Source of the DNA: Pseudoxanthomonas sp. PXM02 | Lineage (GTDB): Bacteria > Pseudomonadota > Gammaproteobacteria > Xanthomonadales > Xanthomonadaceae | NCBI RefSeq assembly: GCF_014851805.1 | Contig: NZ_JACVAK010000002.1 | Location: 248,001-312,000 of the forward strand | Direction: 5' to 3' | DNA: 64,000 nt | Shown: positions 53,916 through 63,652 of the stretch, one piece after another | Layout of the letters: every line of letters begins with the position of its first letter | How positions within the stretch are numbered: the stretch's first letter is position 1 | Position numbers and translations under genes: made by a program | The notes under the pieces: generated by a model | Databases searched by the model: none | What the model was told of the DNA's origin: nothing | What the model saw: only the letters and a program-made list of their open reading frames with translations

Positions 53916-54093
53916 GCGAGCCAAGCCGTGACCGAAGTCCGCTTATCAAGCGCATTGCCGCACGTCTGACTTTCAGCTGTACGTTTGCCGGCCGATAAGA
54001 CGGAGTAGGGAACCTGTTGGCTATTTGTAGCCGTGCGGCTGGGCTATAGTGTCAGTTCAGGGGCTCTATCCGTTTTTTCTCAGAGGCGTACGT

Positions 54094-56481
54094 ATGAAAC
54101 TCCGGGTCGGCGCTTGCGCCTTGATGTTGGTTTTGGCCGGGTGCAGTGGGGAAAGCACCGAATCGGGTGTGGCAGGGATGCGTGACGTTGCAGCGAGCAA
54201 GGCGACGGACAGTCTGCCGGCCGCGCTGCCGTTGGCTCGCGCAATCGGTGCTTCCATCGCGAATGCGCCGGATCATGGCGCGTTGCTCTCCTTCTCCAAT
54301 AGTGGGGTCCCCTCCAAGCGCGAGGGTGCCTATACCTGGTACCCGACCGCCATCAGTGAAGCCCATGCCTTCAAGGCCATTGCCACGGGCGAAATGACGG
54401 TCCCGTCGCCGGATGGCGGCCAAGTGAAACTGCGCTACGAGCGCCATGTCGAAGAAACCGATGGCAACTGGACCTGGATCGGGCGCGTGGTCGGTGGCGA
54501 CCCGTTGCAGGAGGCGATCATTACGTTCGGTGAGAAGGCGGTGTTCGGCTCGATCCCTCAGGGCACCGGCAAGCCTTCGCTGCGACTGTTTACGAGCAAT
54601 GGGACGTTGTGGACGGTCCAGACCGATCCGTCGAAAGTAGTGTCGGCGAATGCGGGGCACGAGGACCTGATGGTCCCGGAGGCGTCCATGCGTGCTGCGC
54701 TCTCCGCAGCAGTGCAGCAAGCACAGCCCACTGCACAGCAGGCCCAGCCCACTGCGCAGGCCGCGGTGGCCGTTTCGCAAGCCGCGCCTCCTACGTCCGC
54801 CAACACGATTGACGTTGTGGTGGGCTATACCCCCGAGTTTGCCGGCACGTATGGTGGTGGTGCGTCCGCTGCCGTAACGCGGTTGACCTATCTGATCCAA
54901 CAAGGCAACACAGCGTTCATCAATAGCGGCATCAACGGATATCTTCGCCTGGTCGGCGCCGTCCAGGTGAACTACACCAACACGAACACCAATCAGACCG
55001 CCCTCACCGAATTGACGGGCAGCAACGGCTCATCGTCAGTTACGATTCCCGCCAGCCTCGCGCCGTTGCGGGAGGCCCGCGACGAGTTCGGTGGCGATGT
55101 CGCCATCCTCGCACGCAAGTTCAACACTCCGGAGAATGAAGGCTGCGGTATCGCGTGGTTGAACGGCGCGGACCAGACCGAGATCACGGCGGCAGACGCT
55201 CCCTGGGGCTATGCGGTGATCAGTGACGGGTACGACAAGGGGTCCGACCAGAAGGACTACTTCTGTGCAGAGGAGACTCTGGTTCACGAGGTGGCCCACC
55301 TGATGGGCTCGGCACATGATCGTGCCAACTCGCGGAAGTCCAACGGTACGTTGCAGTACGGGCGTTATCCGTATTCGTTTGGTTATAAGACGGGTACGTC
55401 CGCGGGCAATTTCTACACCATCATGGCGTACGGTGATGTCGGTCAAGACCCGATGAGGTTCTTCTCCACGCCGCTGAAGACGACGTGCGGCCCCAACGCG
55501 AATCTTGCCTGCGGCGTTGCCAACAGCGAAGACAACGCGCGGAGCCTCAATCAGACGCTGCCCCTGGTCGCCTCCTTCAGGGCGGTGGTTGTGCCGTTCC
55601 CCGTCGGCCGCAAGCCGGTGAAGTCTGATCTTGATGGCGACGGCAAGAGTGACATCTTCATGCGTCACCTGAGCTCCGACGCCTACGCGGTGTGGTTCAT
55701 GCGCAGTTATACACAGCGCCTCACGAAGGCGGGCACGCTGTCCGCTGCCTACACACCGGTTGCCACCGGAGACTTCGATGGCGATGGCATCGTCGATGTG
55801 CTCTGGACCAGCGCTGCACGTGACCTGGTGTTTTCTTCGTACGTCAACGGAGCCTTCCGTACCACGACGTCCTCGAGTACCTACACGGCCGGATACACCG
55901 TGGTGGGCGCGGGTGACCTGAATGGGGACAGGCAGTCCGACGTGATCCTGTTTAACCCCGCCACCAATCAGTACTCCGTCTGGTTCCTTGCCAACTACGC
56001 GAGGAAGTCGTCTGCCGGTGGCACCCTGCCCGCGGGGCACAGCCTGGTCGCCGTCGGCGATTTTGATGGCGATGGTCGCGACGATATGCTGTGGACCAGC
56101 GCCGCCCGCAACCTGCGGTTTGTCACCTGGAAGAGTGGCCTGCAGCAGATCGCATCGACTTCTGCCTATACGGCAGGCTATGCGATCGCGGGTTCGGCCG
56201 ATGTCGATGGCGATGGCCAGTCGGAACTGGTCGTGCACAACGCAGGCAATGGTGCCTACTCGATCTGGTTCCTTGATGATTTTGCGAGGAAGTCCAGCCG
56301 TTCGGCGACCGTGCCTGTCGGTTACCGCTTCGGTATGGCGGGTGATTTCACTGGCGGCAAGCGTGAGGTCATTCTCTGGACGAACAACAGTCGCCAGATC
56401 CGCTTCAGCCCCTATGGAAAGGACGATGTGACGTCGACGCTGACCTACGCGGCGGGCTACAGGATCCTCAGCACCTTCTAA
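54094..56481 (+). CDS. Reprolysin-like secreted metallopeptidase with FG-GAP/VCBS repeats
   Basis: 795 residues from ATG at 54094. The N-terminus ends in a lipobox-like LVLAGCSG. A propeptide region is followed by a Gln/Pro/Ala repeat (QPTAQ twice, about 208-220) and a reprolysin-type peptidase (about 235-510) with the zinc motif HEVAHLMGSAHD. The C-terminus (about 512-795) has tandem Ca-binding FG-GAP/VCBS units, each with D-x-DGD (DLDGDGKSD, DFDGDGIVD, DLNGDRQSD, DFDGDGRDD, DVDGDGQSE). Probably a surface or secreted protease. A strong terminator follows. Confidence 0.88.
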   Translation: MKLRVGACALMLVLAGCSGESTESGVAGMRDVAASKATDSLPAALPLARAIGASIANAPDHGALLSFSNSGVPSKREGAYTWYPTAISEAHAFKAIATGEMTVPSPDGGQVKLRYERHVEETDGNWTWIGRVVGGDPLQEAIITFGEKAVFGSIPQGTGKPSLRLFTSNGTLWTVQTDPSKVVSANAGHEDLMVPEASMRAALSAAVQQAQPTAQQAQPTAQAAVAVSQAAPPTSANTIDVVVGYTPEFAGTYGGGASAAVTRLTYLIQQGNTAFINSGINGYLRLVGAVQVNYTNTNTNQTALTELTGSNGSSSVTIPASLAPLREARDEFGGDVAILARKFNTPENEGCGIAWLNGADQTEITAADAPWGYAVISDGYDKGSDQKDYFCAEETLVHEVAHLMGSAHDRANSRKSNGTLQYGRYPYSFGYKTGTSAGNFYTIMAYGDVGQDPMRFFSTPLKTTCGPNANLACGVANSEDNARSLNQTLPLVASFRAVVVPFPVGRKPVKSDLDGDGKSDIFMRHLSSDAYAVWFMRSYTQRLTKAGTLSAAYTPVATGDFDGDGIVDVLWTSAARDLVFSSYVNGAFRTTTSSSTYTAGYTVVGAGDLNGDRQSDVILFNPATNQYSVWFLANYARKSSAGGTLPAGHSLVAVGDFDGDGRDDMLWTSAARNLRFVTWKSGLQQIASTSAYTAGYAIAGSADVDGDGQSELVVHNAGNGAYSIWFLDDFARKSSRSATVPVGYRFGMAGDFTGGKREVILWTNNSRQIRFSPYGKDDVTSTLTYAAGYRILSTF

Positions 56482-56510
56482 GCGCTGGATCATCCACCGA
56501 GTCGAATGAG

Positions 56511-56542
56511 GGCCGCATGCAATGCATGCGGCCTTCTTTTTT
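56511..56542 (+). terminator. Rho-independent terminator after the metallopeptidase gene
   Basis: A 10-bp perfect stem GGCCGCATGC/GCATGCGGCC with an AAT loop, followed by TTCTTTTTT, 30 bases after the stop codon. Confidence 0.92.
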
Positions 56543-56865
56543 GGTCACGCTCCACATCATTACGCGAGACAAGTGTGCTTCGAGCGCGCGGAAAATCTGC
56601 GATCGCTGGATCTGGCCGGATCTGATGCACTACGGAAACCGAAGTGGTCAGTGATGCCGAGCACTGCCGAGCGCAAATCCGCTCTGCGTCTGCGCAACGG
56701 CGTCTGCTGGGGTAGATGTGGCGGGTGCGGGATGCAGGTGTGGCCTGACCCGAACGGGATAGCGCATCCATCGCCCGTACTGGCAGTGCCGAATACTGCC
56801 GGCTAACCCGCCGCCGGCTAGCAGATTCCTGCGTTATGCAGGGAGCCTGACCCGCAACGAGCGCT
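56543..56865. other. Intergenic stretch with no gene seen
   Basis: About 320 bases between the metallopeptidase terminator and the ETF-QO stop. Short ORFs here have no good ribosome binding site or recognisable product. I see nothing else of note. Confidence 0.6.
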
Positions 56866-58494
56866 TCAAAGATTCTGGTAGTTGGGGCCCGATCCGCCTT
56901 CCGGCGTCACCCAGTCGATGATCTGGTACGGGTCCTTGATGTCGCAGGTCTTGCAGTGCACGCAGTTGGCGGCGTTGATCTGCAGGCGCTTGCCAGTGCC
57001 GTCGTCGACGATCTCGTATACCCCCGCCGGGCAGAAGCGCGTGCAGGGGTTGTCGTACTCGGCGGCACAGCGGCTGACACAGACCGAGGTGTCGTGCACG
57101 CGCAGGTGCACGGGCTGGTCTTCGTCGTGCTCGGTGGCGGCGAAGTAGACGCCCTGCAGGCGGTCACGCGGAGCGAGCGTGCGGTCCACGTAGTCGCGCT
57201 TGGGTTCTTCGTGTTCGCCGACCTTGTCGAGCGATGACCAGTCGGGCTTGACCTTCAGCGTCCACGGCGAGAGGCCGCCGGTGACCGTTTCCCATGCCGC
57301 ATTGGCCATGCCGAACCACAGCCCCTTCTTGAAGCCGGGCTTGATGTTGCGCACGGACTTCAGTTCGGCCATGGCATCGGAGGCGCGCAGCTTCGCGTCG
57401 AAGCCTTCAGGCGCAAGTTGCGATGCGATCAAATGCTCCGCCGCCAGCATGCCGCTGCGGATCGCCTGGTGCGTGCCCTTGATCTTCGGCACGTTGAGCA
57501 GGCCGGCGGTGTCGCCGATCAGCAGCGCGCCGGGCATCTCGACCTTCGGCAGCGACTGCCAGCCGCCGGTGACGATGGCACGCGCGCCGGCGGACAGGAT
57601 GCTGCCGCCCTCCAGAACCGGCTTGATCAGTGGGTGGTTCTTCCATTGCTGGAAGGCTTCCCACGGCTTGTACTCCGGATCCTTGTAATCCAGGCCGCTG
57701 ACGTAGCCCAGCGCGATCTGGTTGTTCTCCAGGTGATACAGGAAGCTGCCGCCGTAGATATCGTTGCTGGCCGGCCAGCCGAGCGTGTGCACGATCTTGC
57801 CGGGCGTCACGCGGCCTTCCGGTACCTGCCACAGCTCCTTGATGCCGATCGAATACGCTTGCGGGTCGCTGTCCTTGTCCAGTGCGAAGCGCTTCACCAG
57901 TCGCTTGGTCAGGTGGCCGCGCGCGCCCTCGGCCAGCACGGTGACCTTGGCGCGGATATCGATGCCCTGCGTGTAGCCGGACTTGTGGCTGCCGTCCTTC
58001 GCGATGCCCATGTCGCCGATGCGCACGCCGATCACCTTGCCATCGTCGTCGTGCAGCGTTTCGGATGCAGCGAAGCCCGGATAGATTTCCACGCCCAGTG
58101 CTTCGGCCTGCGGTGCGAGCCACGCGCACATCGCGCCGAGCGACACGATGAAGTTGCCATGGTTGCGCATGCCCGGCGGCACCATCGGGAATTTGTGGCC
58201 GCCGTCCTTGCTGAAGAACCAGAACTCATCGTCCTTCGCGGGCACGCAGACCGGCGGCGGGCTGTCGCGCCATCCGGGCAGCAGCGCATCGAGCGGCTGC
58301 GGCTCGATCACCGCGCCGGACAGGATGTGTGCACCGATGGTGCTGGCCTTCTCGATCACGCAGACGGAGATCTCGGGATTGAGCTGCTTGAGCCGGATGG
58401 CAAACGCCAGACCCGACGGCCCCGCGCCGACGGTGACGACGTCGTACTCCATCACATCGCGTTCGACATCGGACATCGGGCTTGGCTCCAGCAT
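56866..58494 (-). CDS. Electron transfer flavoprotein-ubiquinone oxidoreductase
   Basis: 542 residues. An FAD-binding N-terminus (VVTVGAGPSGLAFAIRL) is followed by the ubiquinone-binding region and a C-terminal 4Fe-4S cluster site with Cys in CVSRCAAEYDNPCTRFCP and NCVHCKTCDIKDPYQIIDW. It takes electrons from EtfAB and reduces ubiquinone at the inner membrane. ATG at 58494 follows GGGAG; ATG at 58476 is an alternative. A longer reading into alkB is rejected. It is divergent from alkB (65 bp). Confidence 0.95.
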   Translation of the reverse strand: MLEPSPMSDVERDVMEYDVVTVGAGPSGLAFAIRLKQLNPEISVCVIEKASTIGAHILSGAVIEPQPLDALLPGWRDSPPPVCVPAKDDEFWFFSKDGGHKFPMVPPGMRNHGNFIVSLGAMCAWLAPQAEALGVEIYPGFAASETLHDDDGKVIGVRIGDMGIAKDGSHKSGYTQGIDIRAKVTVLAEGARGHLTKRLVKRFALDKDSDPQAYSIGIKELWQVPEGRVTPGKIVHTLGWPASNDIYGGSFLYHLENNQIALGYVSGLDYKDPEYKPWEAFQQWKNHPLIKPVLEGGSILSAGARAIVTGGWQSLPKVEMPGALLIGDTAGLLNVPKIKGTHQAIRSGMLAAEHLIASQLAPEGFDAKLRASDAMAELKSVRNIKPGFKKGLWFGMANAAWETVTGGLSPWTLKVKPDWSSLDKVGEHEEPKRDYVDRTLAPRDRLQGVYFAATEHDEDQPVHLRVHDTSVCVSRCAAEYDNPCTRFCPAGVYEIVDDGTGKRLQINAANCVHCKTCDIKDPYQIIDWVTPEGGSGPNYQNL

Positions 58495-58559
58495 GGCGTT
58501 AGGCTCCCGGTATTTTCGGGGTTTGCGTGAGGCGGGGCAAATCCGCGAGCATCGTGGGC

Positions 58560-59183
58560 ATGACCATACCGTTGCCGCTTTCGGGGAATGGACCCGCTGC
58601 CGCGTTGCCCGGCGCGCAGCTGGTCTATCGGCCGGCATGGCTGTCGTCGACGAAGGCGGATGCGTTGTTCGAACAGCTGCAGCAGACGCTGCCGTGGAGC
58701 GTGCATCGCATCAGGATCTTCGGTCGTTACGTCGATTCGCCGAGATTGAGTGCGTGGATCGGCGATGCGGATGCGGTCTACCGGTATTCCGGCGCCGATT
58801 TCATCCCGCATGCCTGGACCGGCGCGTTGGCCGACGTGCGGCAGCGACTGCAGGAAGAACTGGGCACGCCCTTCAACAGCGTGCTCGCGAACCTGTATCG
58901 CGATGGCAACGACGCGATGGGGTGGCATAGCGATGACGAACCCGAACTGGGGCCGCGTCCGGTGATTGCCTCGATCAGCCTGGGTGGCGTGCGCCGCTTC
59001 CTGCTCAAGCATCGGCAGGATCCCGCACTGCGGTCCGCGATCGAGCTGCCGCATGGCAGCCTGCTGGTGATGGCGGGGGAGACCCAGCGATGCTACCGGC
59101 ACGCGTTGCCGCGTACGGCCAGGCCGGTGGCGCCGCGCATCAACCTGACGTTCCGCTGGATCGACCCGGCGCGCCGTCGCTGA
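58560..59183 (+). CDS. alkB: AlkB-type alkylated DNA/RNA repair dioxygenase
   Basis: 207 residues of the AlkB 2OG-Fe family. The iron ligands are in GWHSDDEPELG (H-x-D) and RHALPRT (His), with Arg residues of the R-x5-R element in RINLTFR. It removes methyl groups from DNA or RNA bases. Length and motif order are like ALKBH2/3-type bacterial AlkB. ATG at 58560. It is convergent with the leftward Mla-type operon (13 bp). Confidence 0.9.
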   Translation: MTIPLPLSGNGPAAALPGAQLVYRPAWLSSTKADALFEQLQQTLPWSVHRIRIFGRYVDSPRLSAWIGDADAVYRYSGADFIPHAWTGALADVRQRLQEELGTPFNSVLANLYRDGNDAMGWHSDDEPELGPRPVIASISLGGVRRFLLKHRQDPALRSAIELPHGSLLVMAGETQRCYRHALPRTARPVAPRINLTFRWIDPARRR

Positions 59184-59196
59184 CGCGCGCCGCGCA

Positions 59197-59826
59197 TCAG
59201 CGCGCGGCCTTCGGGTCGCCGTTGCCGGACACCAGCACCCAGCCGACGATGTCGGCCGTCGCGGCTTCCAGTGCCTGCTCGAAGGCAGGCGCCACCTGCG
59301 CGACCTCGACGCCGGTTGCGGGCTTCTGCTGCAGGAACGTACGCGAGGCAACGACGCGCTGGTCACGGTTGTTGACGAGCTTGGCGTTCACTTCAACGAC
59401 GGCGGAGGGCACTGCGTTGCCGGCGTAGTCGGCCTCGAAGCGACGCAGGTCCATCACCAGCTTGTAGTCGCCCAGGATGCCGGCATCCGCGCTGGCTACC
59501 GCGGGAATCCGTCCCGAGTCTTCCAGCGTGCGCTGCACGGCGTCCTGCAGGACGTCGGTGGCCGGTTGCGCCCACGACACGCCGCGATAGACCTGCAGTT
59601 CGCCGGGGATCGGTCGCACCGAGATGCGCGGACTGTCGATCACGCGCGCGGCGGTCGGCTTGGCGATCACCAGCGTCCAGGGGACGGTGGGCCAATCGGC
59701 GCGCGCGGCCACCCGCACATCGGGCGCGTAGATGGTGACCGGGTCGCGCTGCTCGCTGCCGAGGATCGAGCAGCCGGCGAGCGCAAGGACGAAGGGGAGG
59801 GCGAAGGAGAGGCGCAGCGGCTTCAT
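59197..59826 (-). CDS. ABC-type transport auxiliary lipoprotein (PqiC-like)
   Basis: 209 residues with a lipobox LALAGC (about residue 19) and the ABC_trans_aux/PqiC domain (IYAPDVRVAA, LQVYRGVSWAQPATDVLQDAV, DLRRFEADY). Such lipoproteins partner MCE transporters at the outer membrane. Its start overlaps the MlaD-like stop (ATGA). It is the last gene of the leftward operon. Confidence 0.88.
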   Translation of the reverse strand: MKPLRLSFALPFVLALAGCSILGSEQRDPVTIYAPDVRVAARADWPTVPWTLVIAKPTAARVIDSPRISVRPIPGELQVYRGVSWAQPATDVLQDAVQRTLEDSGRIPAVASADAGILGDYKLVMDLRRFEADYAGNAVPSAVVEVNAKLVNNRDQRVVASRTFLQQKPATGVEVAQVAPAFEQALEAATADIVGWVLVSGNGDPKAAR

Positions 59827-60749
59827 TTCGGGTCGAACTCCTTGGGTGCGTCGCGGCCGAGCAGGTAGCGCGCGGGATTGCCTTCAAGACGGTCGCTGAC
59901 GCGGCGCAGGTCGCGCACCAGGCCACGCAGTTCGGTCAGTGTGGGACCCAGCTGGCCCAGCCCGTCGTTGGCGAAGCTGCTGATGGCCGCGCGATTCTCG
60001 CCCAGGATCGCGTCGGCATTGCCGGCCGCGGAATCCAGCTTGGCCAGCGTCTTGTCGAGTTTGTCGAGGATGCCGGGCAGCTCGCGCACCAGGTTCTGGT
60101 CCAGTCGCTCGATGGTGCCGTTGGTGGTGGTGAGCGTCTTGTCCAGGTTCTGAGCGGCGTCACGCGCGCTGGTGATCAGCGACTCCAGGCCGTCCTCGCG
60201 GCTGGCCAGCGAACTGCTCATCGACTCCAGGTTCTCCAGCGTGGCGGTGATGCTGGCGACGTTCTTGTCGCTGAGCACCTGGTCCAGCCGCTCGACGATG
60301 CGGTTGGCGGTGTCGGTGATGTTCTGCAACGCCGACGGTGCGGTCTGGATCACCGGGGCATCGCGACGGTCCACGCTGGTCAGCGTCGGCGCCTGCGGGG
60401 TGCCGCCGCTGAGCTGGATGATGGTCGGGCCGGTCAGGCTGGTGATCGCCAGCTTGGCGCGCGTATCGGTCTTGATCGGCGTGAAGGATTCCACGCGGAT
60501 GCGCGCGATCACCTGGCGCGGATCGTTGGGCGCGAGCGAGAGCTTGGTGATGGAGCCGACCGCGATGCCGTTGTACTGCACCGGGCTGCCGACCGACAGG
60601 CCGGTCACCGCCTCGCGGAACACCACCTGGTACTCCTGCCAGGTGCGCTCGGAGGAATACTTCGCCGCCCACAGGCCGAACAGCAGCAGCGCCGCGGCGA
60701 TGATGAGGGTGAAGGCCCCGATGAGCACGTAGTTGGCGCGTGTTTCCAT
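59823..60749 (-). CDS. MlaD/MCE-domain lipid transport protein
   Basis: 308 residues: one N-terminal membrane helix (about 8-28), an MCE domain (about 40-120; VVFREAVTGLSVGSPVQYNG) and a long helical C-terminus (about 150-290). It would bind lipids in the periplasm as part of an MCE complex with the ATPase and permease encoded next to it. It starts three bases after the ATPase gene stop. Confidence 0.93.
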   Translation of the reverse strand: METRANYVLIGAFTLIIAAALLLFGLWAAKYSSERTWQEYQVVFREAVTGLSVGSPVQYNGIAVGSITKLSLAPNDPRQVIARIRVESFTPIKTDTRAKLAITSLTGPTIIQLSGGTPQAPTLTSVDRRDAPVIQTAPSALQNITDTANRIVERLDQVLSDKNVASITATLENLESMSSSLASREDGLESLITSARDAAQNLDKTLTTTNGTIERLDQNLVRELPGILDKLDKTLAKLDSAAGNADAILGENRAAISSFANDGLGQLGPTLTELRGLVRDLRRVSDRLEGNPARYLLGRDAPKEFDPK

Positions 60750-60752
60750 GGG

Positions 60753-61562
60753 TCAGACCGCCGTTTGCGAAGAGAGGGGCCCGGAGGCCTGCTGTCCGTC
60801 GCGCGCGGCGCGCGCGCGGGGACCGTGGAAGTATTCCTGCACCCAGGGATGGTCGAAGCGTTCGACCTCGTGCAGCGGCGCCACCGTGATCACCCGCTGG
60901 TCGGCCAGCACCGCGACGCGGTCGCAGATCGCGTACAGCGTGTCGAGGTCGTGGGTGATCAGGAACACCGTCAGTCCCAGTGCTTCCTGCAGCGTCTTGA
61001 TCAACCGGTCGAATGCCGCTGCGCCGATCGGGTCGAGACCGGCGGTGGGTTCGTCGAGGAACAGCAGCGGCGGGTCAAGCGCCAGCGCACGCGCCAGGCC
61101 CGCGCGCTTGCGCATGCCGCCGGACAGCTGCGACGGCAGCTTGTTGAGCGCATCGGCGGGCAGGCCGGCCAACTTGACCTTCAGCAGCGCGAGTTCGTAG
61201 CGCCAGCTGTCAGGCAGCTCGGGGTGATGTTCCTTCAACGGCACCTGCACGTTCTCGCCCACCGTCAGCGACGAGAACAGCGCGCCATCCTGGAACAGCA
61301 CGCCGGTGTTGCGTTCGATGTGCTGGCGCGCGGTGGGATCCTCGGAACGGGCATCCTCGCCCAGCACGGTGATCGTGCCTTCGTTCGGCTGGCGCAGGCC
61401 CAGGATCGACCGCATCAGCACCGACTTGCCGGTGCCGGAGCCGCCCACGACGCCGATGATCTCGCCACGGCGCACGTCCAGGTCGAGGTCCTCGTGCACG
61501 GTCTGCTCGCCGAAGCGGTTGACCAGCCCGCGCACCTGGATGATGGGAGTGTCGTCGGCCAT
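60753..61562 (-). CDS. MlaF-like ABC transporter ATPase
   Basis: 269 residues with Walker A GGSGTGKSVL, signature LSGGM and Walker B LLFLDEPTAGLDP, as in MlaF. It powers the MCE lipid transporter. The last 30 residues are an unusual basic/Ser-rich tail (GPRARAARDGQQA). ATG at 61562 is placed two bases after the permease stop; a longer reading into the permease is rejected. Confidence 0.93.
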   Translation of the reverse strand: MADDTPIIQVRGLVNRFGEQTVHEDLDLDVRRGEIIGVVGGSGTGKSVLMRSILGLRQPNEGTITVLGEDARSEDPTARQHIERNTGVLFQDGALFSSLTVGENVQVPLKEHHPELPDSWRYELALLKVKLAGLPADALNKLPSQLSGGMRKRAGLARALALDPPLLFLDEPTAGLDPIGAAAFDRLIKTLQEALGLTVFLITHDLDTLYAICDRVAVLADQRVITVAPLHEVERFDHPWVQEYFHGPRARAARDGQQASGPLSSQTAV

Positions 61563-61564
61563 GC

Positions 61565-62680
61565 TCACCAGTCCATGTGCATGAACCACAACGCGGCCAG
61601 CGCGTCGAGGATGATGACCAGCGAGATGGTCTGCACCACGCTGGAGGTCGTGCGTTCGCCGACGGATTGCGCCGTGCCTTCCACCTGAAGGCCTTCCAGG
61701 CAGCCGATCAGGCCGATCACCAGCGCGAACACCGGGGCCTTCGACATGCCCACCAGGAAGTGGCTCACCTCGATGGTGTCGTGCATGCGCGCGATGTACA
61801 TCTGCGGCGGAATGCCCAGGTCGAAGGCGCCGACAGTGACGCCGCCCGCCAGGCCGGCCATCATCGAGATGAAGGTCAGCAGCGGCAGCATCACCAGCAG
61901 CGCGATCAGGCGCGGGATCACCAGCAGGTCGATCGGGTCCAGGCCGAGCGTGCGGATCGCATCGATCTCCTCGCGACTCTTCATCGCGCCAATCTGCGCG
62001 GTGAATGCCGACGCGGTGCGACCGGCCAGCACGATGGCGGTCATCAGCACCGCGAACTCGCGCAGGAAGGCGATGCTGACCAGTTCCACCACGTAGATCT
62101 CCGCGCCGAAGTCGCGGAGCACGGTGGAGCCGAGGAAGGCGATCACCGCGCCCACCATGTACGACAGCAGGATCACCAGTGGCACCGCGTCCAGCCCGAC
62201 GGCTTCCATGTGCGCCACGGTGGCGGTGGGGCGGAAGCGGCGCGGCTCCTTCACCATGCGCACCAGCTTCACCAGGTTCTCGCCGGTGAAGCTGAGCAGG
62301 GCGACGATCTCGCGTCCGTTCTCGTGCACGCGGTAGCCGAGGCGCGACAGTGCGGCGAGCACGCCGTAGTCGCGCTTGCGCGGCGGGCGATCGTCGGCGA
62401 CGTCCTCGATGGTGCTGACCAGTGCCTGGTGGTCGTGGCGGAATTCGATGTCCGACGGATCCATGCCGCGACGCTTGGCAAAGCGCAGCAGTTGCAGCAC
62501 GCCCGCCGAATCGATGCGGTTGATCGCGGTCGCGTCGAGCCGGTTGATGGCGTCGGGCAGCGACTTCAGCTGTTCCGCCACGATCAGCGCGCTGGCAAGC
62601 GTCCAGTCGCCCGCCAGGCGCGCCCGCTGCGGGTCGCCTGGATCGGTTTCGTACTGCGGGCGGGCAAGGGTGGGGGTCAT
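61565..62680 (-). CDS. MlaE-like permease with N-terminal STAS domain
   Basis: 371 residues. An MlaB-like STAS domain (about 15-100; DAINRLDATAINRIDSAGVLQLL) is fused to the MlaE permease (about 130-371; VALLSYMVGAVIAFLG and GRTASAFTAQIGAMKSREEIDAI). In E. coli, MlaB is a separate protein; here it is joined to the permease. Start overlaps the EamA stop (ATGA), so the operon begins with the EamA gene. Confidence 0.93.
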   Translation of the reverse strand: MTPTLARPQYETDPGDPQRARLAGDWTLASALIVAEQLKSLPDAINRLDATAINRIDSAGVLQLLRFAKRRGMDPSDIEFRHDHQALVSTIEDVADDRPPRKRDYGVLAALSRLGYRVHENGREIVALLSFTGENLVKLVRMVKEPRRFRPTATVAHMEAVGLDAVPLVILLSYMVGAVIAFLGSTVLRDFGAEIYVVELVSIAFLREFAVLMTAIVLAGRTASAFTAQIGAMKSREEIDAIRTLGLDPIDLLVIPRLIALLVMLPLLTFISMMAGLAGGVTVGAFDLGIPPQMYIARMHDTIEVSHFLVGMSKAPVFALVIGLIGCLEGLQVEGTAQSVGERTTSSVVQTISLVIILDALAALWFMHMDW

Positions 62681-63567
62681 GGCGTCGCTCGGCCAAGGAG
62701 CATACAGGCTATACCGCTGAACGTGAGCAGCACGCCGACGAAGGCGCGGCGCCCCAGCGGTTCACGCAACCAGAGCGCGGCCAGCACCACCAGGAACACC
62801 GAGGCGCATTCGTTGAGGATTGCCGCCACCGATGCGCTGGTGTACTTGTAGCCGCCCAGCCACAGCACCATCGACAGGCCCTGGCCGATGATCGCCGCCA
62901 GCAGCAGCCGGTGCCACGGCACGTCGGCGGCGACGAACTGCATGCGCCGGCGCATGGCGGGCAGCGCGGCTACCAGCAGCAGGCCGGCGACGGCGCCCAG
63001 CAGGCGCAGCAGCGTCACCCACAGCAGCGGCTGCGTTTCCAGCGTGCGTTTCACCATCACGATGGCCACCGCCATCAGCGCGATCGCCAGCAGGCCCAGC
63101 AGCACGCCGCGCGCCGTGTGTTGCGGATGCGTCCGCCACTCGCCGGGCGGGCGGCTGACCAGCAACACGCCCATCGCCACCAGCGCGAAGCCCAACCATT
63201 GCGCGCCGCCAAGGCGCTCGTCGAGGAAGACGAAGCCAAGCAGCAGCACCAGCGGGCTGTACAGATTGCCGATGATGCCCATGCGCCCGGCACCGAGCTC
63301 GTTGAGCGCACGGAAGTACAGCGTGTCCGCCAGCGCGATGCCGATGACGCCGCTGGCCAGGACGATGGCGACGTCACGCGCCGGCAGCACCGGCCAATCA
63401 CCGGCATGGAGCAGCAACGCGATGGGCGCCAGCACGACCAGCACCAGCCCGTTCTTCAGCAGGTTGAGCGTAAGGGGAGGCAGGTGCGCGCCGAGCTGGC
63501 GCGCCAGGATGACGCCGACCGCCCACGCGGCCGCGCTGCCCAGTGCCATGGCTTCGCCGATCCCCAC
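62677..63567 (-). CDS. EamA/DMT-family transporter
   Basis: 296 residues with ten hydrophobic helices in two repeats of the EamA type (LYFRALNELGAGRMGIIGNLYSPLV in the first). Substrate unknown; metabolite exporters are common in the family. It is translationally coupled to the MCE operon by a four-base overlap, which may be coincidental clustering. It is divergent from the ThrE-like gene. Confidence 0.88.
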   Translation of the reverse strand: MGIGEAMALGSAAAWAVGVILARQLGAHLPPLTLNLLKNGLVLVVLAPIALLLHAGDWPVLPARDVAIVLASGVIGIALADTLYFRALNELGAGRMGIIGNLYSPLVLLLGFVFLDERLGGAQWLGFALVAMGVLLVSRPPGEWRTHPQHTARGVLLGLLAIALMAVAIVMVKRTLETQPLLWVTLLRLLGAVAGLLLVAALPAMRRRMQFVAADVPWHRLLLAAIIGQGLSMVLWLGGYKYTSASVAAILNECASVFLVVLAALWLREPLGRRAFVGVLLTFSGIACMLLGRATP

Positions 63568-63652
63568 CGCGCCCCCTGCCTACGTCGTCCACGCACAGTG
63601 TAAGCGGGCCGGCATGAAGCCACCGTGCGCCAGCATCGGCGATACTGTGCCG

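Noticed and set aside
54001..54093. TATAGT promoter before the metallopeptidase gene
   Set aside because: Candidate -35 elements lie at 14 or 22 bp, outside the normal spacer range.
60753..62696. A 647-codon reading that would extend the MlaF-like ATPase
   Set aside because: The upstream part is antisense-frame overlap with the MlaE permease; ATG at 61562 gives the normal ATPase length.
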